Source of the DNA: Tribonema minus
Taxonomy: Eukaryota > Sar > Xanthophyceae > Tribonematales > Tribonemataceae
Assembly (NCBI GenBank): GCA_017506865.1
Contig: JAFCMP010000545.1
Coordinates: forward strand, 124,001 to 188,000
Direction of reading: 5' to 3'
DNA length: 64,000 bases
A model generated the notes under the pieces. It had not been told where the DNA came from, made no database searches, and was given only the letters and a program-made list of their open reading frames with translations. Numbering within the stretch: the first letter of the stretch is position 1; each line of letters begins with the position of its first letter. Both the position numbers and the translations under genes were made by a program. This document shows, piece by piece, positions 20,847-30,774 of this stretch.

Positions 20847-23800
20847 CTAGTCTGCGCTGTGCCCTAGGAGCTTGGATACCGGCGCCGCAACACAGCCCAG
20901 CATTCGCGCTCCACGTGTGTACGCCATAACGCGCTCCGCCAACTCCCGCGCCAGCGATATGCTCAGCTCAATGAGGATCTGACGCTTAGCTAACCCGGCC
21001 TTGCGTAACACATCTGCCTTCCCCCCCCCTGAGCACAGTGCTGAGTGCATTGCCAACTCCTTAACAAAAAGGCTTGTCTGCTTGCCTAGCCGTCCGTACG
21101 ACTCCTGCACGAATGGCACAAAAGCCCAAGATGACGTCAAGGTGCCGGTGTGGTGCTTGACCTTCGCGTCCTCCCCCACCCCAGCAGCATAGCCGTCCGT
21201 GTTCGAGGCATTTGTTCTGCCTGTCAGGTTCGAGCTCGCTGTGGGCGCGCGCACACTTGTGTCTAGCACTATTCCCTTGTTACGGTATGCACTGCTAAAG
21301 TGCAGACACCCTGGGTCAATGACTGTGTCCGCCCGATACCCCGGTACCTTGAAGACGCTAGCGTCCTCATTGCGGACAATAGAGACATGGTGCTGTCTCA
21401 AGATGCGCTGCAGGCACCGCTTTTGGGCAGTGTGTGTCGCGTTGTGCCCCCGTATGTGCTGGCTGGGGCAGCTGATCGCATGCGTGGAGGTGGGGCTCAC
21501 ATCACTGCACCGCCATGGGCACACCTCGCCCTGTATGCCCCACCCGTCTATGAAGATCGCAATCAAAATCATCGTGGCTGCTGCCATACTGGACATGGGC
21601 GCCGCACCCGGGCGGTCATTGGCAGTGGGTGGCACGCTCATCCACGCCATTGCCCCGGACGCACGCTGGCTGCGCAGCTGCGCCAGGACCCGTGCGCTAG
21701 CCTGTTGGCGGCGGCGGCTGGTGTCGCGCGAGTCACCAATAGGTGCAGCCTGCGTCGGCTTGCCCACGGCACCAGCCGAGGCAGCCTCTAGGTCCTCCAC
21801 CAGGCAATCCTCGTATTGACGTCGAAGAACATTTGAAAGGCCGGCTTGTAGTCCGTGCGTGAAGTGACCGCGCCGGCGGCGGGGCACTACCTTCCTGCAG
21901 ATCTCATCAGCATAGGCCTCCCAGTCGTCGTCGTCGTCCTCCTGCCCGCCGCTGCAGCTGCTTTCTTCCGCGCTAGTTTGTGTTTTAGCGGGCGTGGAAG
22001 GGGCAGCCGCGGCAGCGGCTTGAGGGCCAGGTACGGTCGCCGCCGCAGCGGCCGCCTCGGCGCCAGGCACAATGCCGTGGGTGTGTGGGGCTGGCTCAGT
22101 GGTCACTGTCTCCGTGACGGCAGTTGCGGCGTAGATCGCTTGCACCGCAGTGGGGAGCGTCGACGCTGCGGCCGTCGTATCTGCTGCCCACCGTAGCAAC
22201 GATGCTGGGAGCTGCTCGGCCACAGCTGTGCGTGATTTTTCGCCGCCATCAGCTGTCAGCGCTCGCGTAGAGCGTCGCACGGCCTCGATGATTGGCGGCA
22301 GTCCCTGGTCCTCGCGTATTGCGCATGAGTGCTGCGCGAACCAGGTGACTGCGCCGTGTTCGTCAGTGCCGAGCCTCAGGGCCCCTGCTGCCACAGTGGC
22401 ATGAATTATTGCCGGCCTCAGTGTTGTGCATGCCTGGGCCGTGTATGCGGCTGGTGCCAGTAGCCCCAAAAGCGGCATGCCCAGACCGCCTCGTCGCTCC
22501 GGCAACCGTGACGCCCGCAGTGGCACTGCGATGTCCGTGAGTTCTGGCGGGCCCAAGCGCGGCAATACCAGCACGCTGCCACTGCTGGCTTCCTCATTGT
22601 CACCAGCAGTGCAGGCGGCCAGCAGGTGTGACTTCATGGCTGCCGCGGTAGAGCAGCCGTGCAGATGCAGCATGCGTTCGAGCGTCCATGCACAGAACCC
22701 GTCAAACGCGTGCAACCATGTCTCACTCAAAGCCGTGTCAACGACCCGAGCTAAGAAGCCCATGCGCTTCGTCAGTGACCTGCGTAGAATGAACTGTGCT
22801 GCCTGTAGGTGATGCCGCGCCATTCCAGCTAGCTGCCACGACAATCGCCATGTCCCTGCGTCGACAAGATGCTTGCTCATGGCAGCGTGCACATAGGCTG
22901 GGTGCCCTACCGGTACCCCGACCGATGTAAAGCCCTGACTGGATTCTGGCATGGTGGTGTCCACAAACGGTATGTCAAGGGCGCGCAGGCGTGCTCTGGC
23001 CGCTTCATCAAACACTGTGCCGCGCATGGCGATGGCCAGCGACTTGTCTGGTCGAACGCGTAGGCCCCCTGCCGCCAGCCGGCGGATCACCTCTGCCACC
23101 CCAGCGGCCGCTGCATCGTCGAAGTAGGCAGCTTGCAGCACGTTGAGGTCATCCAGGAAAGCGCAGTGCGGGGCTGGCGGTTCCGCTGTGCTGTGGCCGT
23201 AGGCCGGCATACTGCCGGGCGTCGCATTCACTCCATCAGGGTAGAAGAGTAGGAAGGCCGCTGCCACTGCAAAGTACAGCGGCCCTAGAGGGTCCCCTTG
23301 CTGGCACCCTAGGTGGGAGCAGATAATGCGAGCTTCACCGTTCACCTCCACCCGCATCTCTGGGGCAGTGTCACCACAGTATACGGACTCAAAGTGCGGG
23401 AGCAGCTCCGGACAGAAGAGCATAAGCCCCCGCACAATGGCGGCGCGATCCACACTGTTAAATGCGTTCTCACAGTCCAGTTGGATAGTGGTGCCATACA
23501 GCTCGTGCCACACGCGCGCGCGCGCTGCCACATGCTCGACGCCAGACCGGTATCCTACGCCAAACTGCGACATGGAGGCCAGCAGCCCCGATATCTTGCC
23601 CTTGACACTCCGTGCCGCTGTGGACCCGAGGAGTCTGCGCCAGACACTGGAGCAGGCGATCGGACGCCGCTTCTGTCCTATGCCTGAGAGGGCCGCGGCG
23701 CGGAGAAGCCGTTGCGATTGCTCCGGCAGCAGTTCGGGCTCAACAAGCAGCGTCGTGAACACCTTGGCCAGGTGATGAGCGAATGCCGGTTCCATCACAT

Positions 23801-26800
23801 CTGATTCTGAATCACCAGCTAGTCCTGGCGAGGCACTGCTCACGGGGCGGGTGGCTGCTTTCACTGGTGCACCAGGCCCAGCGGCCATCAAGAGGTGTTC
23901 ATAGCGTAGGCCGTCCAGCCCTCCTGCCTTCCCCGCCCCTGCTGCGGACAAGGTCGACAGTATGTCTGCCGCCTCCACCTCGAGGCGCCGTCCGGCTGCG
24001 CTGGCAGCATCCTCAGGCCTATCGCTGTGATCATGTGCCTGACCCGATTCGAAGACAGGACTGCCGCTGCCAGCTGGCCCGGTGGTCGTTGCCACCCCTG
24101 CGCTGTGTAAGCAGTGCCGCCGGGCGTCGCGTACCAGGCCGCGCACTTGCTCCATTGGCGTATCGACTACCCCCGGCCGGGTGCCAGTTTCAGGGTGCTT
24201 TGCTGCCAGCACCTGTGCCGTGACCTCGTCTGCTGGGGCGCATGCTTCACGCGCCTCTAGTCGTGCGGCAGCCAAGCCTACCCCCCGTCGCTTGCCTGAG
24301 AGGGCAGCGCATGCTGTTTGCTGCCTGGAGTCAGCCTCCGTCCAGTCGGCATCGAAGTTCGTTTGTGCCGACGCCATAGCTGCGTTGTTTGGTTTGGGGG
24401 CCCGCAGCGCCGCTGCTGCTGACAGCGTCTTTCTCAGTAGCTCCGCGAAGTCGCCAGACAGCAACGCTGCCAGCCGGGCCGCAGGCGGCATACCGGTTCC
24501 CTCCGGTTGCCTACCAAAGGCCATCGCTGCTAGCAGGTGCAGCAGCCTGTAGCCGCGCTGCACTAGAGTCTGAGAAACCTGATGAGCAAACGCCCCGGCA
24601 CCATGGTGGAGGCGCACCCGTGCCGCCTCACGTGCACTGTCTGTGGCGTCCGCCAGTAGTCGTGTGGCGTGCTCCACTAGCCGTGCCCACTGGGTGCACT
24701 GCAGCTGAGTGCGGAAGGGGTTGGCAGTCGTGGTGAACCGCAGCAGCAGTAGATCCGCCTCATTGGTCTGGTCAAGTGCGTGGACGACCGAGGGCGTCGA
24801 GAGGTCCCAAGCCAGGGATGCTCGTGCCTGGGGCTTTGAGGGCCTGCCACTGGTGGTGGTGGTCGGGGGGGGCGGTGACGCGGCATCGTCCGGCGGGTCC
24901 ACGTCCATGTCCGCCCATCCCACGGCCGTCCCGCGGGGGGGGCTGCTGTCCTGCAGCCTCAGGCTGTCAGACTGAGTGCGGCTGCCGGCGCTGCTAGGCG
25001 GTGCCGCAGCAGCTGCCGTTCGGCGCCGGCGTTGCGCGCCGGTTGCCGTGGCCGCCGGGCGTTTCTTGCTAGACTTTGAGTTGGCAGCGCCACTAGCCGG
25101 CACCGCCGGTAGTTTTGGAGGTGTCGCTGCGGCAGCCCCCGCCGCCGCGGCCGCGCCGTCGCTACCCGCACCCCCGCCCTCGGACTGGCCCGGGGGTACT
25201 GCCGGGCGTGCGCGCGTGGGGGCGCTTCCATTCCGTCGACACGTGTGGCATGGCGAGGTCAGCGCGCATTGCCTCTGCCCCGCGCTGGCTGACATATGGA
25301 CCAGGCCGCAGGCACCTGTGCATGCACTCAGCTTCCTTACCGCCCGTAGGAAGTCTTCTGCCGTGCAACCATACATGGTGCTCATCTCCTGCACATGCTT
25401 GGCATGGTGTGCCCCAGTGCTGCAGGTACTGCTGCCTGAAGGGGCACGGTCACCGGATGGGTCGTGATCAACCTGCTGCCGGATGCCCTTGGCGTATGCT
25501 GCCGCCGGATTTTGCTGACAGTGTGATGTGCTCGCCTCAGGGTTCAGCATCGACCTCGTGCAGCTACCACCGTTGAAGTGGGCCACTACCGGTGCCATGC
25601 GGCTCGCAGCTGACAGTTTGCCTCGCTGTTTGCTGTCCTCTTTCTGACCAAGCTGCCAAAATGCCAGTGTGCATAGTGGACACCTCAGTGGCTCAGGCTG
25701 CTGTGGCAACTGCAGCGCAGTACGGGGCTGTGTCCGACTCGGAGCCGTGATGTGGGTGCTGTCAGCTTGAGTGGTCGCCGACGCTGTCATAGTGGTTGGC
25801 AAGGGCGGAGCTGCCGCAGGGGCGACAAGCAGTTCAAAGTGTCCCACATTTGTATATAGCCCAGGCGGCGTCCACAGCACATCCAGATGGCAGTCAGGCT
25901 GAGCTGGAGTCGCCGGTGCGAATACCGCTGGCAGCCCCATCAGTTGTGCCAGCACCAGCCCTGTTGATTTTTGCGTGCTGCCAGTGGCCTGAGGCTTGGC
26001 CTGCCACACCGTCACCGAGACCGCGTAGACCGCTGCAACAATGGCCCACACAGACAAACCGAGGGGCCGTCCCCACACGCCCTCTTCCTGTAGGCGTTGC
26101 AGCAGGAGCGTGTGCCCGCTGTCCTTGCTATCCGTTTCATTTGTGCCGTACTCGATTGCGAGGCAGCGAGCGCGTGTCCCGTACGTGTCGAATTGTTCAC
26201 GTGTACACGCAGGTTGGGCTGCGGCATGCGCGGTCAGTTGACGCATCGATGACATGCTGGCCCCTTGTTTGCCCGCCCCCTGCGTGACGTATGCCACCAT
26301 CCCGTCCAGCAGTGCCTCTCGCATGGCAATCACCAGCGCTGGGGCCGGCAGTCCGTGCTCAACTGCGACGCTGCCTATGCCGTGTAGAGCTGTATGAATC
26401 AGGCAGTTGCCGTTGCCCACGTTGCTCACGGGGCGAAGCTCCCCACCACGTGCTAGCGTCGCTGTGTTTTCCCCAAGCGCCTGTTTGTGGAGTGCCTGCA
26501 GGCCCGTGTGCCAAGTGGAAAAGCCATAGTTGGTGGCTTTTGCCAGCGCGTCTTGCTGCTCCTCCACGGTGACTGTATGGCACACGGTTGAGGGTATCCG
26601 GGTCGCCACCGTCACGGTGGTGACCTTCGCCGGCCCGGATATTGGTGCTGAGGGGGCAGAGGCACCGCCCCTTGGCGGTGTGGTGGCTGGTGCCAGCTGC
26701 CCTAGGGGTGCAGGAGAATTGTCGCACTGGGCCTGTCGCTCCTGCGTCCGCCGTCTGTGTTTACCTCTGCGTCGACTGCGCTTTCCACTGGCAACCATAG

Positions 26801-29663
26801 CCGTGACAGATGCTGTCTCGGTCATTGTTGCGTGGGTGCTGTTATCACCGGCCTGCGTTACGTCTGACTCGCCATGTTTCCCGGCTGGCTGGCGAGGCGA
26901 CCTGGCAACGACCGGTTCCCTAAGGGAGAGTTGGTCAAACACCGCTGCCAGGTCGTTACCCTCTTCTCGGAGGGAGAGCAAGCTGAACGTGACCGTCAGG
27001 TCATGCATCTGATTCACCAGCGGTGCGCAGGGAGTCCGGCCCAGCAGGGTCTGTGTTGCTGGCGCGTGCAGTCGGCGTGACGTGCGGCCGGGTTCAAGCT
27101 TGGTACCCGTCGGCCAAGCGCAAAGCACCGTGACGCGTGCCCGATTGGGGGCAAGGGCCAGTGCACGTACCCTGCGCGCGAGTGCGCCAGCCGCCCCCAG
27201 CAAGCCTTGCCAGTGAGATCCCGTCGGGTCCCTGGGGCATTCGCTAGACTGAGCGCCCGCTGCGACAGCAGCTGCTGCACTGCCAGGTGTGCTGGGCACA
27301 CGATCGTTGCTTGACATCGTTGCGCCGCTATCGCTAGCACGACTTTCGCCAGGCAGCACACCCATTGTGCTGCTCCGGGTCAGTCTCGGCAGCGGCGCAA
27401 CTGCCACACCGTCCAACGTAGATGCATGGGCTTGCCTGGGGTCCACCCCCAGGTGCTCGCATCCGAGGATTTTGCGTATGGGACCACATTTGCTAGCGGC
27501 GGCGAGCAGCGCGGCTGTTGGCTTCAGGCTATTCCCCCCACCAACAGCTGCACCACCCGCTGCCGCCGCGCATGTCGTTGGTCGGGTGTGTATGTCAGCA
27601 ATGTGATCATGGCCTGATGCACGGTCACAGCCTGACAGTGTGCATGCTGTCGCGGCGACCGGGCCTGCGAGGCAGTCGGCGCAGCGCCACACGTCGCACT
27701 GGTCCAGGGCCCCTAGATCACCAGATGGTGTCGTGGCGCTTGCTGCTGTGCGTCTGATGAAGAGGTTGCCGCACCCATCGCAGACCTGCTCCAGGCCGCC
27801 GCATATTGGTCGGTGGTCTAGGAAAAGCTGAACATGCAGTTCTGCAAATTGCTTCCCTTTCCCTGTGTGGCGCGTGCGCTGGTGTGCACATGCGTGTGCC
27901 GCTGGGCAATTCTTGTCCAGGGCGCGAGGATTTGCTCGCACTATGAACTTGTCGCACATGCGGCAGTCCAGCCCCGGGATATTGACCTTCCGGTTGGCAG
28001 CGTGTATCTTGGCGGGCGCCAGATCTGTCCTAGCGGTGATGCCGGATATTGGGTGCCCGTTGCGACTGTTACCGTCAGAGGTGACGCTGCCGCCTGACAG
28101 AGAGGCGCCGCTGCCAGCTGGCTGCAAAAACCGGGACGTGATTTGTCTCTGGTGACCCGCCGGCCCAGGTTCGCCAACTTCCATCGGTACAGGCATGGTC
28201 ACGGTGACCGGCTTTGCCAGCGCACCGCCAGACTGTGGCTCTGGGCGGGTGACGCTGCCAGTGCTTTGGGCGCTGGCGCGGCGCCGACCCCGCCGGGGTG
28301 CAGCCGCCCCACGTTCGCCGCCCGGTGCAGCAGCGGCCGCTGGTGCTGTTGTCACCATGTCTGCAGCACATGGGGTTGCCGCTGCGGTGACCTCCATCGG
28401 CTGAGGACCGGGATGCCACTGGGGAGAGGCGCCGCTGCTAGCTGGCTGCGAAGGCCGCGACGTGATCCGTCTCTGGTGACCCGCTGGCCCACTGGTAGGT
28501 TCGCCAACTTCCATCGGTACGGGCACGGTCATGGTGACCGCCTTTGCCAGCGCACTCAGTTTGCCACACGGCGACTCTGGGCGGTTGATGCTGCCAATGC
28601 TTCCGAGGCGGCCCAGGGGCGGCCCAGCGTTGGCGCCGCGGCGCCGACCCCGCCGGGATGCAGCTGCCCCGCGTTGGCCATCTGATGCGGCAGCGGCTGC
28701 CGGTGGTTTTGGCACCATGTCTGCCGCACGTGGCGTTGCCGCCGCCGTTAAGTCGGAGGTAACCTTGCGACCGCATGCAGCGGCGGCTGTGACAGTCGTC
28801 CGTGGCTGTGCAACCACCTGGTTGGCCGGTGCGGGCCCCGCCGCTGGTGCGGCAGTGGCAGCCGTCACTAAAGGCGTTTTCCGCCGCGATCGTCGTTTTG
28901 GCATTGGCGTTGTCGCTACTGGTGGATCCGGCGGCAGTGTCGCCCGACGGCGTGTACTTGCCGCTGGTGGCGGTAGTACCACCAAGCTCAGTACAATTAT
29001 CGCTGTTGGCGGCAGTGCCTCCCGTAAACTCGCCGCTTGAGCCTCCGAGTCACTGGCAGGCTGATGCCGCGGGCGCTTCGTCTGTGAGCATCCCCTGTTA
29101 CAGTGATTACTGGCACCTGGGCTGGTCAGATGGCGGCGGCGCTTCTTGACGTGCGCATGGCTGCCACTGCCCTGAGGCTCGTCCGAGTCGGCTGACGACA
29201 AGTGTAGTCTGCGCATGCTTCTGCACAGCTCTGCAACCTGACTGCATACTGGCACCTCTGGCATCGGCCGCGGTCTAGAGCTCTGGGCCATCAGCTGAGG
29301 TGGTGGCGGGCCGGGTATCGGCGGCGGGCCCGGAATCGGTGGCGGACCCGGGATCGGCGGCGGGCCCGGTATCGGCGGCGGGCCCGGGATCGGTGGCGGG
29401 CCCGGTATCGGCGGCGGGCCTGGAATCGGCGGCGGGCCCGGGATTGGCGGCGGGCCCGGGATCGGTGGCGGCGGCGGTATCGCTAGGCGTACCCAACGGC
29501 CAACACCATGGCGGCGTCTGCGGCGTGTGTCAGATTGGCGTGCAGCTTTGACCTGCCACCACCACAAGCCAGTATTCAGCCCGTGGTTGCGCTGTCCCCG
29601 TTTGCGTTTCAGAGGTGACCCCTCCCCATGTGAGGTAGGGCTGGTAAGCCAGTGGAGGGCCAT
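20847..29663 (-). CDS. LINE-2 polyprotein: zinc fingers, OTU-like protease, reverse transcriptase, endonuclease
   Basis: 2,938 residues from ATG 29663 to TAG 20847; the frame is open further up to a GTG at 29768, through a T run. The order is as follows. A Pro-rich IPGPPP repeat sits near the N-terminus, then Ala/Pro/Ser-rich linkers and cysteine-rich fingers (CRMCDKF; CDGCGNLF). An OTU-like cysteine protease signature follows at roughly residues 1070-1280: GNGNCLIHTAL with the catalytic Cys near 26425, and GHFELLV with the His near 25845. More Cys/His fingers precede reverse transcriptase motifs A (LDCENAFNSVD), B (GCQQGDPLGPL) and C (FLDDLN) near 23475, 23300 and 23160. Last come a CX3CX8HX3C knuckle (CPWRCSDV...H...C) and a restriction-like endonuclease (RADTVIDPG, IVLDTSVR, FVPFVQESYG). 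OTU proteases cleave ubiquitin chains; the role in a retrotransposon is unknown. Confidence 0.9.
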   Translation of the reverse strand: MALHWLTSPTSHGEGSPLKRKRGQRNHGLNTGLWWWQVKAARQSDTRRRRRHGVGRWVRLAIPPPPPIPGPPPIPGPPPIPGPPPIPGPPPIPGPPPIPGPPPIPGPPPIPGPPPIPGPPPPQLMAQSSRPRPMPEVPVCSQVAELCRSMRRLHLSSADSDEPQGSGSHAHVKKRRRHLTSPGASNHCNRGCSQTKRPRHQPASDSEAQAASLREALPPTAIIVLSLVVLPPPAASTRRRATLPPDPPVATTPMPKRRSRRKTPLVTAATAAPAAGPAPANQVVAQPRTTVTAAAACGRKVTSDLTAAATPRAADMVPKPPAAAAASDGQRGAAASRRGRRRGANAGPPLGRLGSIGSINRPESPCGKLSALAKAVTMTVPVPMEVGEPTSGPAGHQRRITSRPSQPASSGASPQWHPGPQPMEVTAAATPCAADMVTTAPAAAAAPGGERGAAAPRRGRRRASAQSTGSVTRPEPQSGGALAKPVTVTMPVPMEVGEPGPAGHQRQITSRFLQPAGSGASLSGGSVTSDGNSRNGHPISGITARTDLAPAKIHAANRKVNIPGLDCRMCDKFIVRANPRALDKNCPAAHACAHQRTRHTGKGKQFAELHVQLFLDHRPICGGLEQVCDGCGNLFIRRTAASATTPSGDLGALDQCDVWRCADCLAGPVAATACTLSGCDRASGHDHIADIHTRPTTCAAAAGGAAVGGGNSLKPTAALLAAASKCGPIRKILGCEHLGVDPRQAHASTLDGVAVAPLPRLTRSSTMGVLPGESRASDSGATMSSNDRVPSTPGSAAAAVAAGAQSSECPRDPTGSHWQGLLGAAGALARRVRALALAPNRARVTVLCAWPTGTKLEPGRTSRRLHAPATQTLLGRTPCAPLVNQMHDLTVTFSLLSLREEGNDLAAVFDQLSLREPVVARSPRQPAGKHGESDVTQAGDNSTHATMTETASVTAMVASGKRSRRRGKHRRRTQERQAQCDNSPAPLGQLAPATTPPRGGASAPSAPISGPAKVTTVTVATRIPSTVCHTVTVEEQQDALAKATNYGFSTWHTGLQALHKQALGENTATLARGGELRPVSNVGNGNCLIHTALHGIGSVAVEHGLPAPALVIAMREALLDGMVAYVTQGAGKQGASMSSMRQLTAHAAAQPACTREQFDTYGTRARCLAIEYGTNETDSKDSGHTLLLQRLQEEGVWGRPLGLSVWAIVAAVYAVSVTVWQAKPQATGSTQKSTGLVLAQLMGLPAVFAPATPAQPDCHLDVLWTPPGLYTNVGHFELLVAPAAAPPLPTTMTASATTQADSTHITAPSRTQPRTALQLPQQPEPLRCPLCTLAFWQLGQKEDSKQRGKLSAASRMAPVVAHFNGGSCTRSMLNPEASTSHCQQNPAAAYAKGIRQQVDHDPSGDRAPSGSSTCSTGAHHAKHVQEMSTMYGCTAEDFLRAVRKLSACTGACGLVHMSASAGQRQCALTSPCHTCRRNGSAPTRARPAVPPGQSEGGGAGSDGAAAAAGAAAATPPKLPAVPASGAANSKSSKKRPAATATGAQRRRRTAAAAAPPSSAGSRTQSDSLRLQDSSPPRGTAVGWADMDVDPPDDAASPPPPTTTTSGRPSKPQARASLAWDLSTPSVVHALDQTNEADLLLLRFTTTANPFRTQLQCTQWARLVEHATRLLADATDSAREAARVRLHHGAGAFAHQVSQTLVQRGYRLLHLLAAMAFGRQPEGTGMPPAARLAALLSGDFAELLRKTLSAAAALRAPKPNNAAMASAQTNFDADWTEADSRQQTACAALSGKRRGVGLAAARLEAREACAPADEVTAQVLAAKHPETGTRPGVVDTPMEQVRGLVRDARRHCLHSAGVATTTGPAGSGSPVFESGQAHDHSDRPEDAASAAGRRLEVEAADILSTLSAAGAGKAGGLDGLRYEHLLMAAGPGAPVKAATRPVSSASPGLAGDSESDVMEPAFAHHLAKVFTTLLVEPELLPEQSQRLLRAAALSGIGQKRRPIACSSVWRRLLGSTAARSVKGKISGLLASMSQFGVGYRSGVEHVAARARVWHELYGTTIQLDCENAFNSVDRAAIVRGLMLFCPELLPHFESVYCGDTAPEMRVEVNGEARIICSHLGCQQGDPLGPLYFAVAAAFLLFYPDGVNATPGSMPAYGHSTAEPPAPHCAFLDDLNVLQAAYFDDAAAAGVAEVIRRLAAGGLRVRPDKSLAIAMRGTVFDEAARARLRALDIPFVDTTMPESSQGFTSVGVPVGHPAYVHAAMSKHLVDAGTWRLSWQLAGMARHHLQAAQFILRRSLTKRMGFLARVVDTALSETWLHAFDGFCAWTLERMLHLHGCSTAAAMKSHLLAACTAGDNEEASSGSVLVLPRLGPPELTDIAVPLRASRLPERRGGLGMPLLGLLAPAAYTAQACTTLRPAIIHATVAAGALRLGTDEHGAVTWFAQHSCAIREDQGLPPIIEAVRRSTRALTADGGEKSRTAVAEQLPASLLRWAADTTAAASTLPTAVQAIYAATAVTETVTTEPAPHTHGIVPGAEAAAAAATVPGPQAAAAAAPSTPAKTQTSAEESSCSGGQEDDDDDWEAYADEICRKVVPRRRRGHFTHGLQAGLSNVLRRQYEDCLVEDLEAASAGAVGKPTQAAPIGDSRDTSRRRQQASARVLAQLRSQRASGAMAWMSVPPTANDRPGAAPMSSMAAATMILIAIFIDGWGIQGEVCPWRCSDVSPTSTHAISCPSQHIRGHNATHTAQKRCLQRILRQHHVSIVRNEDASVFKVPGYRADTVIDPGCLHFSSAYRNKGIVLDTSVRAPTASSNLTGRTNASNTDGYAAGVGEDAKVKHHTGTLTSSWAFVPFVQESYGRLGKQTSLFVKELAMHSALCSGGGKADVLRKAGLAKRQILIELSISLARELAERVMAYTRGARMLGCVAAPVSKLLGHSAD
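29301..29478. repeat. 18 bp minisatellite encoding IPGPPP repeats
   Basis: About nine to ten copies of an 18 bp unit like GGCGGCGGGCCCGGGATC, with third-position variation only. On the minus strand it codes for successive IPGPPP hexapeptides near the N-terminus of the LINE-2 protein. Synonymous variation between units suggests the reading frame is kept by selection or by repeated homogenisation. Confidence 0.9.
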
Positions 29664-29694
29664 AGCTTTGAAAGGCGACTTTGAGGGGCGAGAG

Positions 29695-29725
<31 letters not shown>
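29695..29725. repeat. 31 bp A/T homopolymer
   Basis: Thirty-one A on the plus strand (T on the minus strand) just upstream of the LINE-2 ATG. On the minus strand it directly follows a tRNA-like sequence and could act as a Pol III terminator or be a SINE tail. Confidence 0.95.
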
Positions 29726-29726
<1 letters not shown>

Positions 29727-29808
29727 CCCAGGCTCGATCTCGAAAGCGCGGCTGCCTACCGCGAACACGTCCCTGCACAGCTATACCACTTCCAGTTCAA
29801 GATCACAC
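29726..29808 (-). ncRNA. Possible tRNA-derived element (Pol III A and B box-like)
   Basis: On the minus strand an exact match to the A-box consensus (TGGTATAGCTG) is followed after 31 bases by a weaker B-box-like CTTTCGAGATC. Between them lies a perfect 5-bp stem with a 7-base loop, CGCGG TAGGCAG CCGCG, at the anticodon-arm position. A run of 31 T follows within about 10 bases. Acceptor and D stems do not pair well, so it is not a functional tRNA. It may be the head of a tRNA-derived SINE. Chance cannot be excluded. Confidence 0.35.
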
Positions 29809-30477
29809 CCTGCTCTGGTGTATCTGGTGAGGTGCTTTTCCCGCCGTCGTGAAACGAGCGGTGGTGGAACGAGTCGGTGTGCTCAAGCTCTCTGCCTCTG
29901 ACCAACACAAGGCAGCTAGGTTGAATGCAATGCTGTGCAATTCGTGTCCTTGCCGCTGCAGTGTCGTGATCCTGTCGTGTCTGTGCGTGTGCTGAATGCA
30001 GTCAGTCTCTGCCAGGCGAGGTCCCTTGTGCGGCTGCAAATCAAGCTGGTCAGCAAGCGTTCAAACCTTAATCTGGTGAACTGCTATCTACTGTCCTGCG
30101 ATCCAGTGTGCCCTAGGTTCCCCCTTCCCGATCCGTCGACGGCGATATCGTCTGATGTTTTCTTTTTTTTTTTTTGGTTTAGTTTGCCCTTCTTGTGCTT
30201 CGGCCGATGTCGCTGTGTGCGTAGGTAGCTTTAGCAAAATCAATGCGAGGCTTACTTGCTGTCACCGGCGACCCACGCTGCGTGTCTGGCCTTGTTCGCC
30301 ACAGGCCCGCGGTGGAGCGAAATCCGCTCTCTAGTCCTCGGGCTGTAGCCAGGCTGACAGGTTGAGCGTGCGGTGCTGCTGTGCCCTCAGTGTCCCCTGT
30401 GCATCCTCGCCTTCCGCGCCGCCGCTCCGCCAGCGGCTCCTCCTAACATGGTGGTGCACCGTACTTGATGAGGCCTA
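29809..30477. other. Presumed LINE-2 5' region
   Basis: About 670 bp upstream of the tRNA-like sequence with no reading frame of note. A T-rich tract occurs near 30160-30180. It is assigned to LINE-2 only because it lies between the ORF and the flanking similar sequence at 30478. Confidence 0.35.
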
Positions 30478-30774
30478 GGCATGTGAGAGTACTTATGATC
30501 TTGTATTTATAGCAGCCCCAAGGTGGGAGTACTCAAAACAAGGGATTTACAGTAAAACATCACAATGTGTTACCAAGACACGGAAGCAGCTCACTGGAAG
30601 CAGCTCAAGGATCCACACAAACAGCATATTATGTGCCACTGGACCAGGCGCATGATCATGGTTTCAGGGCCTGATGTGCAGTGGTTGGGTGTCAGAAGCA
30701 AATGCACCTACACGACGCGGAAGTCAACTTGGCAATCTGAAAGAGTGGGCTTGAGATAAATGTGTTGTGTATGC

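Larger units (their letters stand above)
20800..30477 (-). mobile_element. LINE-2: large non-LTR retrotransposon with OTU protease domain
   Basis: Minus-strand LINE, 3' end at left. One long open frame (20847-29663) carries zinc fingers, an OTU-like protease, reverse transcriptase and restriction-like endonuclease. The 3' UTR is about 50 bp with no poly-A. About 0.8 kb upstream of the ATG is tentatively assigned to the 5' region. The outer limits are set by the flanking similar sequences and are approximate. The open frame over nearly 9 kb argues for a young, possibly complete copy. Confidence 0.75.
20754..30521. repeat. Near-identical ~40 bp sequences flanking LINE-2
   Basis: 20754-20799 and 30478-30521 share GGCATGTGAGAGTAC, then TATG, then CTTGTATTTATA and a CCCAAGG-like tail, with about five differences and one gap. 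They lie about 50 bp below the LINE-2 stop codon and about 0.8 kb above its ATG, in the same orientation. They may be an old, unusually long target-site duplication or two copies of a preferred target. Confidence 0.6.

Noticed and set aside
29301-29478. CRISPR-like regular repeat
   Set aside because: The units are contiguous 18 bp without spacers and code for IPGPPP; it is a minisatellite.
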